From Phoebastria nigripes (taxonomy: Eukaryota; Chordata; Aves; Procellariiformes; Diomedeidae): DNA of 64,000 nucleotides. Of the stretch, positions 1 to 12,050 are shown one piece after another. Below the pieces are notes generated by a model. The model made no database searches and was not told the DNA's origin. It saw nothing but the letters and a program-made list of their open reading frames with translations. Location: positions 3,352,977 to 3,416,976 of the forward strand of contig JAYKAV010002955.1 in assembly GCA_035582835.1 (NCBI GenBank), written 5' to 3'. Each line of letters begins with the position of its first letter. Position 1 is the first letter of the stretch. Made by a program: the position numbers and the translations under genes.

Positions 1-1534
1 GTGATACTTAGGTGCAGCATGGTGGACACATTTGTTTATACCTGGACACTGCATAGAAAAGAAATTCATGAGTTCTTACCCATTGTTTTGCTGTGGCGAA
101 AAAGCAGCTGATTGGGAATAAGGTACTTACACAGTTCTGATGAGCTGAATCCTAGTATTTCTCTACATAAAAAGCTGAGCAACTACAAATCCATTTTAAC
201 ATCAAACTTTAAGAGGAAGACTGATTGATTTGCATATGTTGTACATCAAGTTCTAGGCACTGGGGTCTTCAATATAAGTGCGAATTAGGTTGTCAGGTTT
301 CTTTGCACTTGTTACCATCTTGTCTTATTCTATTAATTTTTGGATGACAATTCAGCTTATTTCTTTGCAGAAGTTTTTGTGGTCTCTCTTGAAATGTGGC
401 TTTCTTTCCTCTTGTTTTATATTTTCTTTATTTGGAATGGTAGTGAATGAAGTTGGAAGATAAGTGAGAAACGAGTATCATATTGTGAAAGAAATTTCAT
501 CACTTACTAGTTGCAAATGCATTTGCAGTATGTCTTCAAATCCCACGACTGTTTAGGACTGTATCAGAGAAGCAGATACCAGGAGATGTTAAGTAACCAA
601 GATCAGTCAGAAGAACAATGCTACAACTGTAGCATTTGTCCTGGAAAAAATCTCGATGTTTGCTCTGCCTAATTTGGCAAGCATTGTAGAATTTATTTTA
701 GTTTGGTTCTTTCAGATATATTCCAGTTCACAGATTTTAAGTCATAATGTCAAAATGGTGCATAAGTCTCTTCTAACCCATGTATCTTAGAGTTTGAAAA
801 AGGAGACAATGAATTCTGAAAAAAAACCCCTAAACTCTGAACCAAATCTGATGTGGTAGACTAATAATGAAATTTATATCCTGATCAAGACTATGAACAC
901 CTGCAATATTTGGGATGGTTTGTACCCAAACATTTTAGGTATATTAATAATAAAATATTTGAGAGTTAAGTACATCAGTCAATTAGTATCTCAATTTTAA
1001 GCCTCAGGGTTGCAGGATATTTATCAAATATCCTCCAACAAGAATGCTAATTATTGCACTAGAGAGCTATTCCAATTTTTTCTTTCTTCTTTTTTTCTCT
1101 TAAGCCACCAGAATAATAGAGCATGTCATTTTACAATTAAACATTTTGCTAAAGCACACTCTAGCTTACATTTATTGGATAATAGGTAGTATTAAGGCAA
1201 ATCTCTCTATTCTTCTTAAAACTTCACTCAAAAGACAGAAATTACCTCAGTGTTTGGAAGTAGAAACTTAGATACCTATCTACAGGAGAGGCTCTGAGGC
1301 TACGAAACCTGTGCAGCCCAACATAAGGTGCCTAAATCCCAGGGAGAAGCGTTTGAAATACAGCCCCATCCACATTGTTTCCTGTTGTCTGGCTTTGAGT
1401 CTCGGCAGAGTGTCTGATGTGAGTTTAGGGTACTATTCTGGGGAGATTCGTTCCCCTCAGACACTGCAGAGAAACCCTTCGGTCCAGGTGCTAGATTTAA
1501 TTTCAAGTGTCTAAACTTTAGCGGTGTTGGTGGT
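1..1534. other. AT-rich noncoding DNA, no gene seen
   Basis: The longest reading frames are under 70 codons and occur on both strands without codon structure. Between about 1280 and 1530 the base composition is less AT-rich and two related motifs occur (AGGTGCCTAAA at 1326-1336 and AAGTGTCTAAA at 1505-1515). This suggests an old, unclassified interspersed repeat. I see no promoter, splice-bounded exon or RNA gene that I can defend. Confidence 0.6.
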
Positions 1535-1682
1535 GTGCCATCTAAGTCCTTTGTCTCTGTGTCTCAGTTTCCCATAGGCAAACAGATCTTACTGCCATTC
1601 CCGTCCTCTCAGGTGCCTTCCCACCCACACTACAATGGTACTCTTCTTATGTTCAAGAGCAAATACATTAAATAAAGATGCC
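1535..1682 (+). repeat. MIR-like ancient SINE fragment
   Basis: The stretch around 1553-1575 contains a 'ctctgtgtctcagtttccc' block matching the well-known MIR core segment (ctctgtgcctcagtttcc). Near 1660-1682 it ends in a 'caaatacattaaataaagatg' stretch resembling the MIR 3' region (caataaatg). The middle is strongly diverged. MIR is an ancient tRNA-derived SINE shared by amniotes and survives in birds only as short degraded copies, which fits. Identification is from remembered consensus similarity, not alignment. Confidence 0.42.
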
Positions 1683-1746
1683 ATTCTGATGTCTTTTTCA
1701 AGGAAGTAAAAGATTTAATTCTTTGATATCATCTCAAATCAGCAAT

Positions 1747-1795
1747 GCACAAAATGGACAAAATGTGGCAAATGCGGCAAAGGACAAAATGCGAC
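1747..1795. repeat. Imperfect short tandem array (ACAAAATG-like units)
   Basis: Four to five degenerate units of roughly 9-12 bases are visible (variants of CACAAAATGG, ACAAAATGTGG, CAAATGCGG, GGACAAAATGCG). They look like an old local slippage expansion. No function is implied. Confidence 0.6.
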
Positions 1796-3570
1796 TTGAT
1801 TCACTACTGACCAGGTCTTCATCTTAAGACTGTTTGTTTAGATGTCTAAATTTAATAAACTGATATGGTACACTTGTATCTTTGGTGTAGTGCAGCTAGC
1901 AAGCTTGTACAATCTGATGAAAGAACTCAGAGATCCTTGGAAAACAATGTTATTGGTAGTAAAACTCAGTAATGGAAATGAAATTTGCCTGAGATAAAAG
2001 TATAGACCCATGAGTTAGGCAAGGTCTGCATCCTGTCACTCTTGTTGTTTAAAGTCACCATTGAGTGGGTGACAGATAATCTGTAAGGGGAACTGTCATA
2101 CTCTCAGAATTTAATATCATCTTGCTGGGAATTCTCAGTTCTGCCGATAAAATCAGCTTGCTGGTTGAGTTTGTTAAACTGCTGAAGCTGATAGGCAATC
2201 TGGTCAGACAAACAGCAATACTCAAAGGGGTAACAGATATGAATGAAACTCATTTCCTAATATGATCATATCTATCGAACTGTCTTAAATAATAGCCAGC
2301 CTCATCTTAACTTAATATTTACATAGTACTAAGCAGGTGTAAACTGTTGTGTCATGCTGAATAACCAGTAGCTGTGACTACTCAAAGACTATTAGTTTCG
2401 GATGTATTTTGTTTGATTGTTCTTTTATACATTTATACAGAATCATCATTATATCCTTATACTGAATGCACTGGAATAGAAACCCCACGAAGGGTGATGA
2501 ACAACACACTAAAATTTCTCTTCGTGACATCTTCATCAACGCAGAAATCACTGAGAGTAAGAACTAACTCTTTCAGCACAGTTTCAGTTTTGGTGGCTTT
2601 CTGAGTAGCTGAGGCAGTGCAAAGGTGGAGAGACTTTAGATTTACTCTAGGCAGTTGTCAAGGCACAAAGCTACCAAATAGCAAAATTACCAAAGAAAGA
2701 TCGCTTGGTCACTGAAAGTTTCAAAAGTGCAATAATAGACAGCAGTAGGCATACACAGGGCATGAAGCCAGAGTGTTAGAGCTCATTGGTTATCCGGTGG
2801 TTGTATTAAATGTAAAAGGCGGCAATATTCTGTGGAACTTCATACTGGTGAGGAAGATGACCAGGTTGTCAGAGATTATTATAAACTACATTTTTAAGCA
2901 AGATCTTGACCTATTAGGCTATATTCTTTATATAGTAATTTTATACATGAATTATACATACATTTTAATGCAGTGCTTCTCAGAATTCCTGTTCTGAGTC
3001 TTTTTTTTGTGAGATGACAGAAGACAATGCAAAATGGTCAAAGCATTTTAAAATGCTGCAGTTTTGACATTTAACTGAAACTTTGACTTGTATCAATAAA
3101 TATACATAAATCATACTGTTTAACTGCAAAATATGGTAACTGGGATTGAAAAGTGAGATGAGATCAATTTGTTTTGAGTCTTTCATGAAAAATGCTTATA
3201 TTTAAACAGTGACTATTGATTCAAATAAAAAAAAGTATACCTTATCAGGGATGAAAATACCGAGAAAATATTTTGGTTTTAGGGAACTAGACACGGGTGT
3301 CATTTTCTTAGACTGGATTATAGACCACCATATAAAATCTGAATTTTCCTCTAATAAATTCTAGGGTGACTTTATGCTTCTGTGTTTTAAGGGACTCCAG
3401 CTCTGGAAGGCTTCAGTACCCAGGAAAGTTTTCCTTCCCAGTCCACCAGAGACAAAATCCAGTGGACTTTCTGCACCAGGGGAGTCCTCACATCCCTACC
3501 CAATAAAGCCAGGCTGCTGCAATTCCCTGCCTTTTGTCCAGCCAGAAGAGAGACTGAGCATGTATTCCCA

Positions 3571-3608
3571 ACAAACACACACACACATAAACACACACAC
3601 ACACACAG
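3571..3608. repeat. (CA)n microsatellite
   Basis: CA dinucleotide run interrupted twice (caaacacaca... cataaacacaca...). It produces spurious overlapping reading frames rich in His/Thr on the plus strand and Cys/Val on the minus strand (3374-3707). These are not genes. Confidence 0.9.
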
Positions 3609-6600
3609 AGGACTCTCCAGTAGCTGGTGAATCCCTGGTCTCAGCAGTCTTGACTCCATGCTCACCTTGACCCCTGCTTTTCTCTGCTTTTGCTGCCTCC
3701 AAAACAATAATAAAACAACCTTATAATGATGTGAACGTAACTAAAAATAGGTGTGTGATCGCCCTCTTTTGTATAAAAAATTAAGATGAAAAAGCTGACC
3801 TTCACTACTGTATGTAGATGACAGTTATTTCATGCAGAGACAGCTTTCATTTTATCTAAGATTTTACAATATCTGCTGGAAACTGCAATCTGGATAGAAC
3901 CTACATCAGTGCCTTCCATGTAAACCACCACAGTGCTTCATGAATGCTATGTTGAGTCATTCATTTGTATATATTGGTTCTGGAAGCTGGAAGAGGAACA
4001 ATGACATTTTGATGAAAAATTCTAGAATGTTTTTGGACTGACCCAGTTAGCTGTATTCTCAGTTTTATCAACTTGGTGAATACAGCTTGCCCTTTCAAAA
4101 ACAATCTTGTATATTGATGATATACTAAGAAGTATTCAGATGCCCTAACACGAGTGATTTCTTTGTCCATTTGTGTAATATACTCAGTTGTCAAGGATAT
4201 CATGATATTCTTACTACTCACTACTGCTTTGAAAAGACAAAACAAAATAATAAAATAAAATATTATACTTTAAATTTGCTTTTGAGAAAAGAAAGAAACA
4301 AAAGACAATGTCTCAAAGGACTACTCCCAACTGAAAACTCTTCATGAAGAGAACATAAAAACCTTTAGGTTGTTTGCATTTCCTTTTTATCTTTTAATTT
4401 TCTTCTTTCTTAAATAATTTATAAATAATAATTGAGAGTATTTTGTTGTCTTTAATCATGGTATCCCAAGAGTAATGTCAAAAGCCCTATAGATCAAAAT
4501 ATTATTAAGAAAAACAAATAATAACAGGATTTGTCCTACTTTTTCTTTTTCTCTATCTGGGCTAAGAATGGTAGTAATCCATGCTCCATTGTTACTTAAA
4601 ACACTCATTTTCCCTTCCATTACTTATGAGTTCACATTAAGGGTTCACAAGATAAATTATGGCTACAATACTAAACAGTAATTATGAGTAAATGAGGGTC
4701 ATTGCTAGTTATGTCCTGGCTGGGGAGCAGATTAAAGTGTTTGGTATTTCTTATGCAAAATGAATACACTTTTGGCATTGTCAGCTGTACAGGTATGTTT
4801 GTCACAGCTGTTGCTTTGCCTAGGCTTTTTTTTTTTCTTTTTCCCCAAAGAAAACATTTTCAAAGGTCGTCCTGCCAGTAATAAACTCATTGTGAATTCA
4901 TATGGGCAGTGGACAAGAGCCAGTTCATCTAATCTTCAAATATTTCAACAGTGTTTACAGAGACTAACAACCAAAAGTACCTGTAGCTTCACCCATGGCT
5001 TTTCACGAATCTTATAACGAGAAACACCTCAAAATTTCTTGCCAATAAAGTTGGTGTGGACTGCACATTGAATTCGTCTTTACCTGACACTTAAACCTCC
5101 AAGAAGCTCTGGTTCAAGCTCCAGTAAGTGTCTACAGAATATTCATTATAAAACATTTTATGGCATTTCCTGGTCTTCATCCAGAAGTAGATGTGCATCA
5201 TGCAATATGAAGAAACGATAAGAAAAATACACTGTGAGAAATTAGGTGGTTTTTGAGTGTTTTCTTGGAAATATTTATGAAACAGGTTAATAAAAATGCA
5301 CACATTGATATGGGCAAAGTACAAATCAACATCCATAATTTGATTTTGTGTCTTGTACCTCTGATTTCCACTGAGATTCCATTCTATGCCCTATTTTTCC
5401 TGTCTAATATTATCTGGACTGTTCTTTGGCATTAGGATATGATACCTATGTCATGGCAGGCATATGACCCAGAAAGAGATTGAATCTTATCTTTAAATTC
5501 TTTTTCTCTTTCCTCCTTCTTAAATGACTCCAATGGAAATAAATGTAATAAGGTCCTCCTTATTCTCTTTCTACAAAACTTGAAATTAGTTTTGTTGCCT
5601 TCACCACACATTTTTAAGTGATACAATATCTTTTTTAATACCATGATAACCAGAAATAGAATAATACCCAAAGCCTATTTCCTTCAGAAAATCATTATCC
5701 TCTAATATATGTCTCAGAATACTTCAAGATCTTTGACTATGTTATCTCATCTTGATGGTTCAAGCATTTTTAAAGCTATATCTGTTGACAGTTTAGTTTC
5801 CCTTGAGAAATTTTCTCCTCAATAATCTATATTTTTCTATTATTTTAATTCACTTCATAAAAACCACTCTGTGGTCAATATTGAAGGCTAGCAGGGGGTA
5901 AAGTCAATTTTATATGATATGAACAGAGACTTCCAAATTACAGTGACTGTTGGAGCTCCTTTTGTCTGGTGCAATCTCTGAAGTCACTGACATTATTTTG
6001 ATGTAAAAGTTTTTTATAGAATACAAGTCAGCTGCAGTAATTACTGTCATGGGATCTTGATATAGAGAACTGGCTATTTATTTTGGGAAAGCTGTTTGAC
6101 TGTTTTCTCAGGACTGCAGAATACAAACTATTCTTTTTGTCTGCTTTGCCTATCTGCCTTTCCAGGCTGCTATATTCACCTCACTAACCTAAGTGAATCC
6201 CACTAACCTCGCTAAGTGAAATGCAAACACTATATTTATATTTCTGATCCTCTTCGGTCTCTAAGTACGATACTTATTTTGTTTCTATTTNATTGGTATA
6301 ATAAGCTGGGCAGAAGAATGTCTTCAACACTGAGGAAGTAAAATCTGTGTGTACCGTAGTATCTTCCAAATCACACTATCTTCCAGAAATGAGTTTCCAT
6401 TTTAGAGAAACAAAGACAAAACTCTATCACCTGAGTGCAAAATGTTTTTCTTAATATAATACTTAATCAGAGTTTGAGGTTTAAAAATAAGCAGAGTAAT
6501 AAAGTAATCTAAATAAAACATTATCTTGAGCCTTTCTTCCTCTGAGGAATTTTTTCCAGCCAAGATTTTGGCCTGTTCCTGTGCTCACATGTGGGAACAA

Positions 6601-9600
6601 GTTTCACTATGGCTACATCTACACCAGTAAATTAAATGTATCCTGAGATATCTTCAAGCAATGAGGCCAACTGGTACAGGACACCTCTTATCTTTTCTAA
6701 CAAACTGTTTCAGCCTCCCGAGCAGGTTGTCTGATGCAAACTGCCTGCTGGAATGGCTCCTGGGCTGTTCCAGCTGCCAAACTANGTCCAGAAGCTGTTC
6801 AGGGAAAGAGCTTGTTGGAATGGGCCAAAATCATGCCAGGAAACCTTCTAATGCTTTACTAGCATACATGATCATACTCCAGTGCCAGGGAATCTTCCCA
6901 AGCATGCTCAGCTTTGCTAGGATAGATGCAGACCATGCCATTTTTCCCTGAGAGGCACACTTCTGCTAACCATCTGGACCAAAACAGCTCTCNTTTAATT
7001 TTCTTTCTGTAAGTACTTTTTCTTCAATGGCCAAGATCATGACTAAAGAGATATAAGAATCACTTATCCCAAAGTGAGTGTCAAGATATGTAAGGAGAAG
7101 TGGTATTTCTATTTCGTTATCTGATACTGCTGCAGAGGTAAGAGAGAGGGAGGACAGCCAGCCACCATACAAACATATTTATGTAAAAACTTCTCTGGGA
7201 GACCTCAAGAATTCCTGAATTCCCAAAAGCTTTCCAAAAAAGACAATGTCTCTTCTGATAATTTATAGCCTTTGACCATCATGGCTACAAAAAACCTACT
7301 CTTCTAACTAGAACATTTTTAGTCACCCCCCCCGAAAAATGCTGCATAGCAAATGTGAAGATGATAGTAGAGATGTCTGGGGTTTTCCTAGCACTGAAGA
7401 TTCTCCATGTTGATTTAAGCAGACCCTATTTACCTCAGTTATTCTTCACCCAGAATCAAAGAAAGAAATCTTGTGCATGTCCACCATGCTATGTAACGGA
7501 CAGCTACACTTGCATCTGTATGTGCAAGAAGTCCATTTTTCCATAGCTGAAATTTTTTATTTCCTCCTGCCAAATTCATTTGTATGCCTTAAGTCTTGTC
7601 AGACTGGCTTACTCCCTTCACTAGCATTGCCTTCTGCCTTTACCTTATTATTATTTTCAGCTATATAAGGCTATCCTTCATTCTGCAGAGTTTTCTACGG
7701 TTTTATCAGTGTGGCTTTTAATATATTCCTATTATGCAAGGAGGAAAGAATGACTTTTGCATTTGGACCAGACAGTGATGAAGTTTGTGTTCATTTTCAG
7801 TTCCAGTGGGAAATAATTTTATTCTTCTTGTCAGCCCACTGGGACATCTTTGTGCTCTGAATATGTTAGTTTTCCTCTCTGTGAGCCAGCAAGTACTCAT
7901 AGCAAAAGTGTGCTCAGATGAACTTTTCTGCTGTGTCAACTTGGGAGCCTCTGACATGACAAAGGACACAAATTCCTTATGGTGCCATAGCAGAGCCTGC
8001 CTTTTATTGATGGGGGAACTTTGCACGCTGTATCAGAGACAGTAGCAGGTTGCCTGCTCTTACTGACGTATTCATATTAGTCTCATTAATCCTAATTGCT
8101 CTTCCTCAACTTTTGTCAGGCCCAAGGGATATGGTCTATCTTGAATGCGTCTTCAGAGCTTCTGTTCACTTAATGAAGAAAAGTTTTTGATCAGTAGGCA
8201 AAAGGTACTTTAATTTTGTTCTCTCTTGTGTCCTAAATGAAAGATCTTCAAGTTCTTGTAATTTCATAATTATTTTTAACCTTCTGGATTCCTGAAGTTA
8301 ACTTCCATCTATTGGAGAAGGAGTAGATGAAAACTAAAGCCACAGTAGTTCAAATGAGCAGTACCAATGAAAACAATTATGTGTTAGAACCAAAAATCTG
8401 GCAATTTGATAGATTTTTATCTTTTAAGGTTGGATTCATTTCACCTAGCTTTTATTGTATGTACAATAGATGGCATGCATTGCTTTCATAGGCTGCATGT
8501 CTCTTCTCTGTGGCTAATAGCAGGGTCATGGGTGATTATTGTAACTGGCTGCTAAACTTTTAAATGAACAAAATTATATAAGTCCCACTTAATTAATTCT
8601 TTGGTCCTTTCCACTTTAAAATCTGTGACTGTGAAGATCAAGTCCTGACTATACTTATTAAGACTTTTTTTCCCCCAGCCCATTTGTAGGACAAAGTAAG
8701 CAAACAAGAAAGTGAGGAATGAAATAGTGGACCGTACATTGGAACAAGTTTACCCAAGACTGTGTGGCAGATCAGTAGGAGAATATAAAACCTGAGGCTC
8801 CTGTTTTCTTACTCAGACCCCTGTCTGTAAAAACACAAAGTGATTCTAATGGATAAGGGTGTGAGCCGTCCCACCTAACTTTAGATATAACAGCTAAGTA
8901 TCTAGGTGTCATCTGCAGTCAAGAAAAAGAGATGCAGAGACCAATTTATTCCATCCATTTTAGACAGCAATCTCAGGATGGGGTAAATCTCTGTATGGAG
9001 TTACCTATTCCCCATTATTGGTGACGGAAGAAGCTTAGACGACTGACATCAGCTGACAGCTACCTTTTAGATAGCTACAAGTTGTGGTGGCAGAATATGC
9101 CCCGAAAGCCCACGTTATATACACCATCACATGTGACAGCAGTCAACAAGAAGTGTCCATTTACCAAGGGATGAAAATTCTTTTTCACAAAAACTTTCAA
9201 GATTTCTGTTTGCTTTTGAGTCCACCTCAAGCAAAACACCAAGCATTCCTAATGTTTTCACACATAGAGAACAGTTATTTTCCAGTGGAAAATATGAGCA
9301 CTTTTATTCAGAAGGGAATATGTGTGTATGAGGTGGAGAATAAGTGGATGAGAACTCCATGTTATGTAAGAAATTCAATTTGACATCTCTGCTCAGCCTG
9401 GGTCAGAGCAACATGTACCATCCCCGATTGCTCTGTATCAGAGGAGAAACAGTTCATCTTTATGGAAATTTCTCGGCTTAGCTGAAAACCAGTTCTAGGA
9501 AACTGCCTTTGCAGAAGAGAGGTCAAAGATAGGCATTAAAAAAGGAGGACCTTTTCATATTTGCAAGTAGGATTTGCGAAGCATANCTGTGGGAATGTAA

Positions 9601-10084
9601 TGATTACAGTACTACTTCTGCTAGATACATTCTGTGAAGCAAAATACACAACAAATTGGAGAGCTTTACTGCCAACTACAAAACTCTTGCTAACATTAGA
9701 TTTCCATTTCAAACGAAACACTAAAAAGCCAACATTTGGAAGTAGAATATCTAACCAATCCCTCTTCTCCCCATATTCACTCACTTTAATTTTTAAAAAA
9801 TGTCTTCTGTATCATTTTCAATATCATGCATTTCTTTTAACAATACAAATACAACAGATTTAACGATAGCTTTGGGGTTTTTTTAGGGGGGTGGGGGCGT
9901 TCAGCATTGCGCATTACAATTGCATAAGCACCAGTAGTTTACCTCTGTTAAGTGAAATGCTATGAAATTATTCCATCTAATCACCTTAATCATGGCAGTG
10001 TCAAGGGACCAACTGAAATAGTTTTAGGAAGAGTATAAGTNTAGAATAGCAAACAGTCTCTGCCTTAAGTCACAACTGGCCCTA

Positions 10085-10275
10085 CAATTGCCTTTACAAT
10101 CATCATGATTGCACAGAGGGGAAAAAATAAATTGTTCCGTCAGAACTGGCATANGCAATGACTTTATTTGCCGAAGCTAATTGTTCATACAAATCGGGCA
10201 TGCAGCTTACCATCTGTCACTCAAATGTGATCCGTGCACTTGAAGGTATATTAAAGTTGCTATAAAGTTACTTTC
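10085..10275. other. Possible conserved noncoding block
   Basis: This 190-bp segment differs from its surroundings. It has little low-complexity sequence, several retained CpGs (near 10138, 10172, 10196 and 10233) and a balanced composition. Such blocks in bird gene deserts are often conserved noncoding elements. This is composition-based inference; no transcript or motif pair proves it. Confidence 0.22.
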
Positions 10276-10960
10276 CTAAAAATTTTACTTACTTTCAATA
10301 ATAAGATGAAGAACTGGTAGTGAAAGTGATTTTCATACATATATTAAAAAGAGAAGGTGGCAGAGGAGTCAGAGAGTTACAGGACAACTAAGGAGTACTA
10401 GACTATATCATGGAATATCTTTGATATGAAATTTACAGCAATGCTTTTTCATCAGTTTATCCTATTTCTTCTAGTTTTCCTCAGGTAGCCCAGTTATTAA
10501 TTTAACCCCTATATTAAGTCACCCTACTCTTCAACCAAACCTTCAGCTGCTTTATCTGTCTGGAACTGAAATAATAAACCACATTAATTGGCTGCATTCC
10601 CACAAACTGTGTTTTATNCTAGCAAGTCAAGACATTCCCCTTACTTCATATTAGGCATTTGGGAGATGATAGGTTCCTGCTGTAATTTTTGCATACATCC
10701 TCTGACATCAAACCAGAAAGCCTTTAATTTTGTACCGTCAGTGGAGATACTACACTGGTTGTACACACCGTATCACTTTCTCCAGCCCTTGGAAGAAGTG
10801 CTAGGTTTTGACATAGGTTGTTCAGAAAAGAAAAAAAATACTTCCATACCTGATTTTACATCTTTTTACATTCTTTGAGTTACCTACTTAGAAATATAAC
10901 ATTGTCAACTCTGTAATCTTCCATGATCCTTATACAGCAGTATTCTGTATGTAGGTATAA

Positions 10961-10999
10961 ATATACACATATGTACACGCACATACATATATACGCATA
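10961..10999. repeat. Alternating purine-pyrimidine AT/AC tract
   Basis: Thirty-nine bases alternate purine and pyrimidine without a break (ATATACACATATGTACACGC and continuing), inside a wider TA/CA-rich patch from 10950 to 11007. It is a degenerate microsatellite of the type that can adopt left-handed DNA. Confidence 0.75.
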
Positions 11000-12031
11000 A
11001 ACATATACTGCAACAGGAAATGGTTATCTTTATGTACACCTGCAGTAAAACTCCATTTAGTATACTGACACTTTGTTGAAGTGATAGACATGAAGCATTT
11101 TATTTATTCTTTAATCCTCCAAAACCATCTCACTTAGAGATGTCACCATTTTGCACCTCTGGCACTTCTCTTAGAATCCAAGTCTTTCTGAAAGAAATAT
11201 AAATAAATAAATAAGACTTTTGTCTCCAAGGAGACTGTGATTTCACATTGGGAATCCACACAAGCAACCTCCAGACACTCACAGTGTGGAATGAATACAG
11301 TAGATGCTTTGTGGGGGGAAAAAGGAAAATAAACAAACCATTTCAGTAGCAATCCACTTGTCTCAAAGAAAGCTTGGATTATTTTAAACCCTATTATTCT
11401 TCTAACAAAAAACCTCCCATGTTACACCCCCTTTATTGAAGGAATGTTCATTGATTGAATAAACTCACATCATTGCCAGCGGTCTGGTATCTGTTTTTCA
11501 TTAATTGCACCAAGTCACTTTGTTGAGAATTTTGGAAACTCTTACTTCATTCAGGGTGCTTTATTTTGTCCCAGTGATTTCAGAGGGATTCTGCAGTTGG
11601 GCAAGGATGTGTAATATACGTGCCTAATGTACTCCATTTTCCATGTGGGGTTAATCATGCCCTGATTTATGCAAAAAGTATAAGACTGTGGACAGCCCTT
11701 GTATAACAAACTGAGCAAAAACTGTCCCAGAAAGAGAGGAACATCTTTACCATTGCTATTATTTGAAGGAAGGACATTTGGAATGTCTAGACCTAAATTT
11801 TCCTTACAATGGACAAGCAGAGGAAAAAAAGGCATGGAAGAGGAATGACCTTTCACTGANGTATTTACAGGAGAACTGTGTTCTGCATTCATCATCAGAG
11901 CAGGCTGCCAAGACACAAAAGGGAATTCTGTTCTTCAGTGGGAAATCTGTCCCTTGCAAACAGCAACATTTCTGATGGCTTTGTTTTTCTTGTATGCAAT
12001 ATTAGGCATTAACTGAGGGTTTTGGTGTTTG

Positions 12032-12050
12032 NTTTTTTTTTTTTTTTTTT
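12032..12050. repeat. Poly-T run after an N
   Basis: Eighteen T bases follow an undetermined base and precede AACAG. This is a homopolymer where base calling is weak. It superficially resembles a polypyrimidine tract plus acceptor, but no exon follows. Confidence 0.8.

Larger units (their letters stand above)
1683..10084. other. AT-rich noncoding DNA, no gene seen
   Basis: About 8.4 kb with only short chance reading frames (maximum about 100 codons). Local items are an imperfect short tandem array at 1747-1795, a CA microsatellite at 3571-3608 and small homopolymer runs. Around 6600 there is a stretch reminiscent of old dispersed repeats, but I cannot assign it. No exon, RNA gene or transposon end is defensible. 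Confidence 0.55.

Noticed and set aside
3374..3707. Overlapping 98-, 106- and 68-codon frames
   Set aside because: All cross the CA microsatellite and owe their length to it; no family resemblance on any strand.
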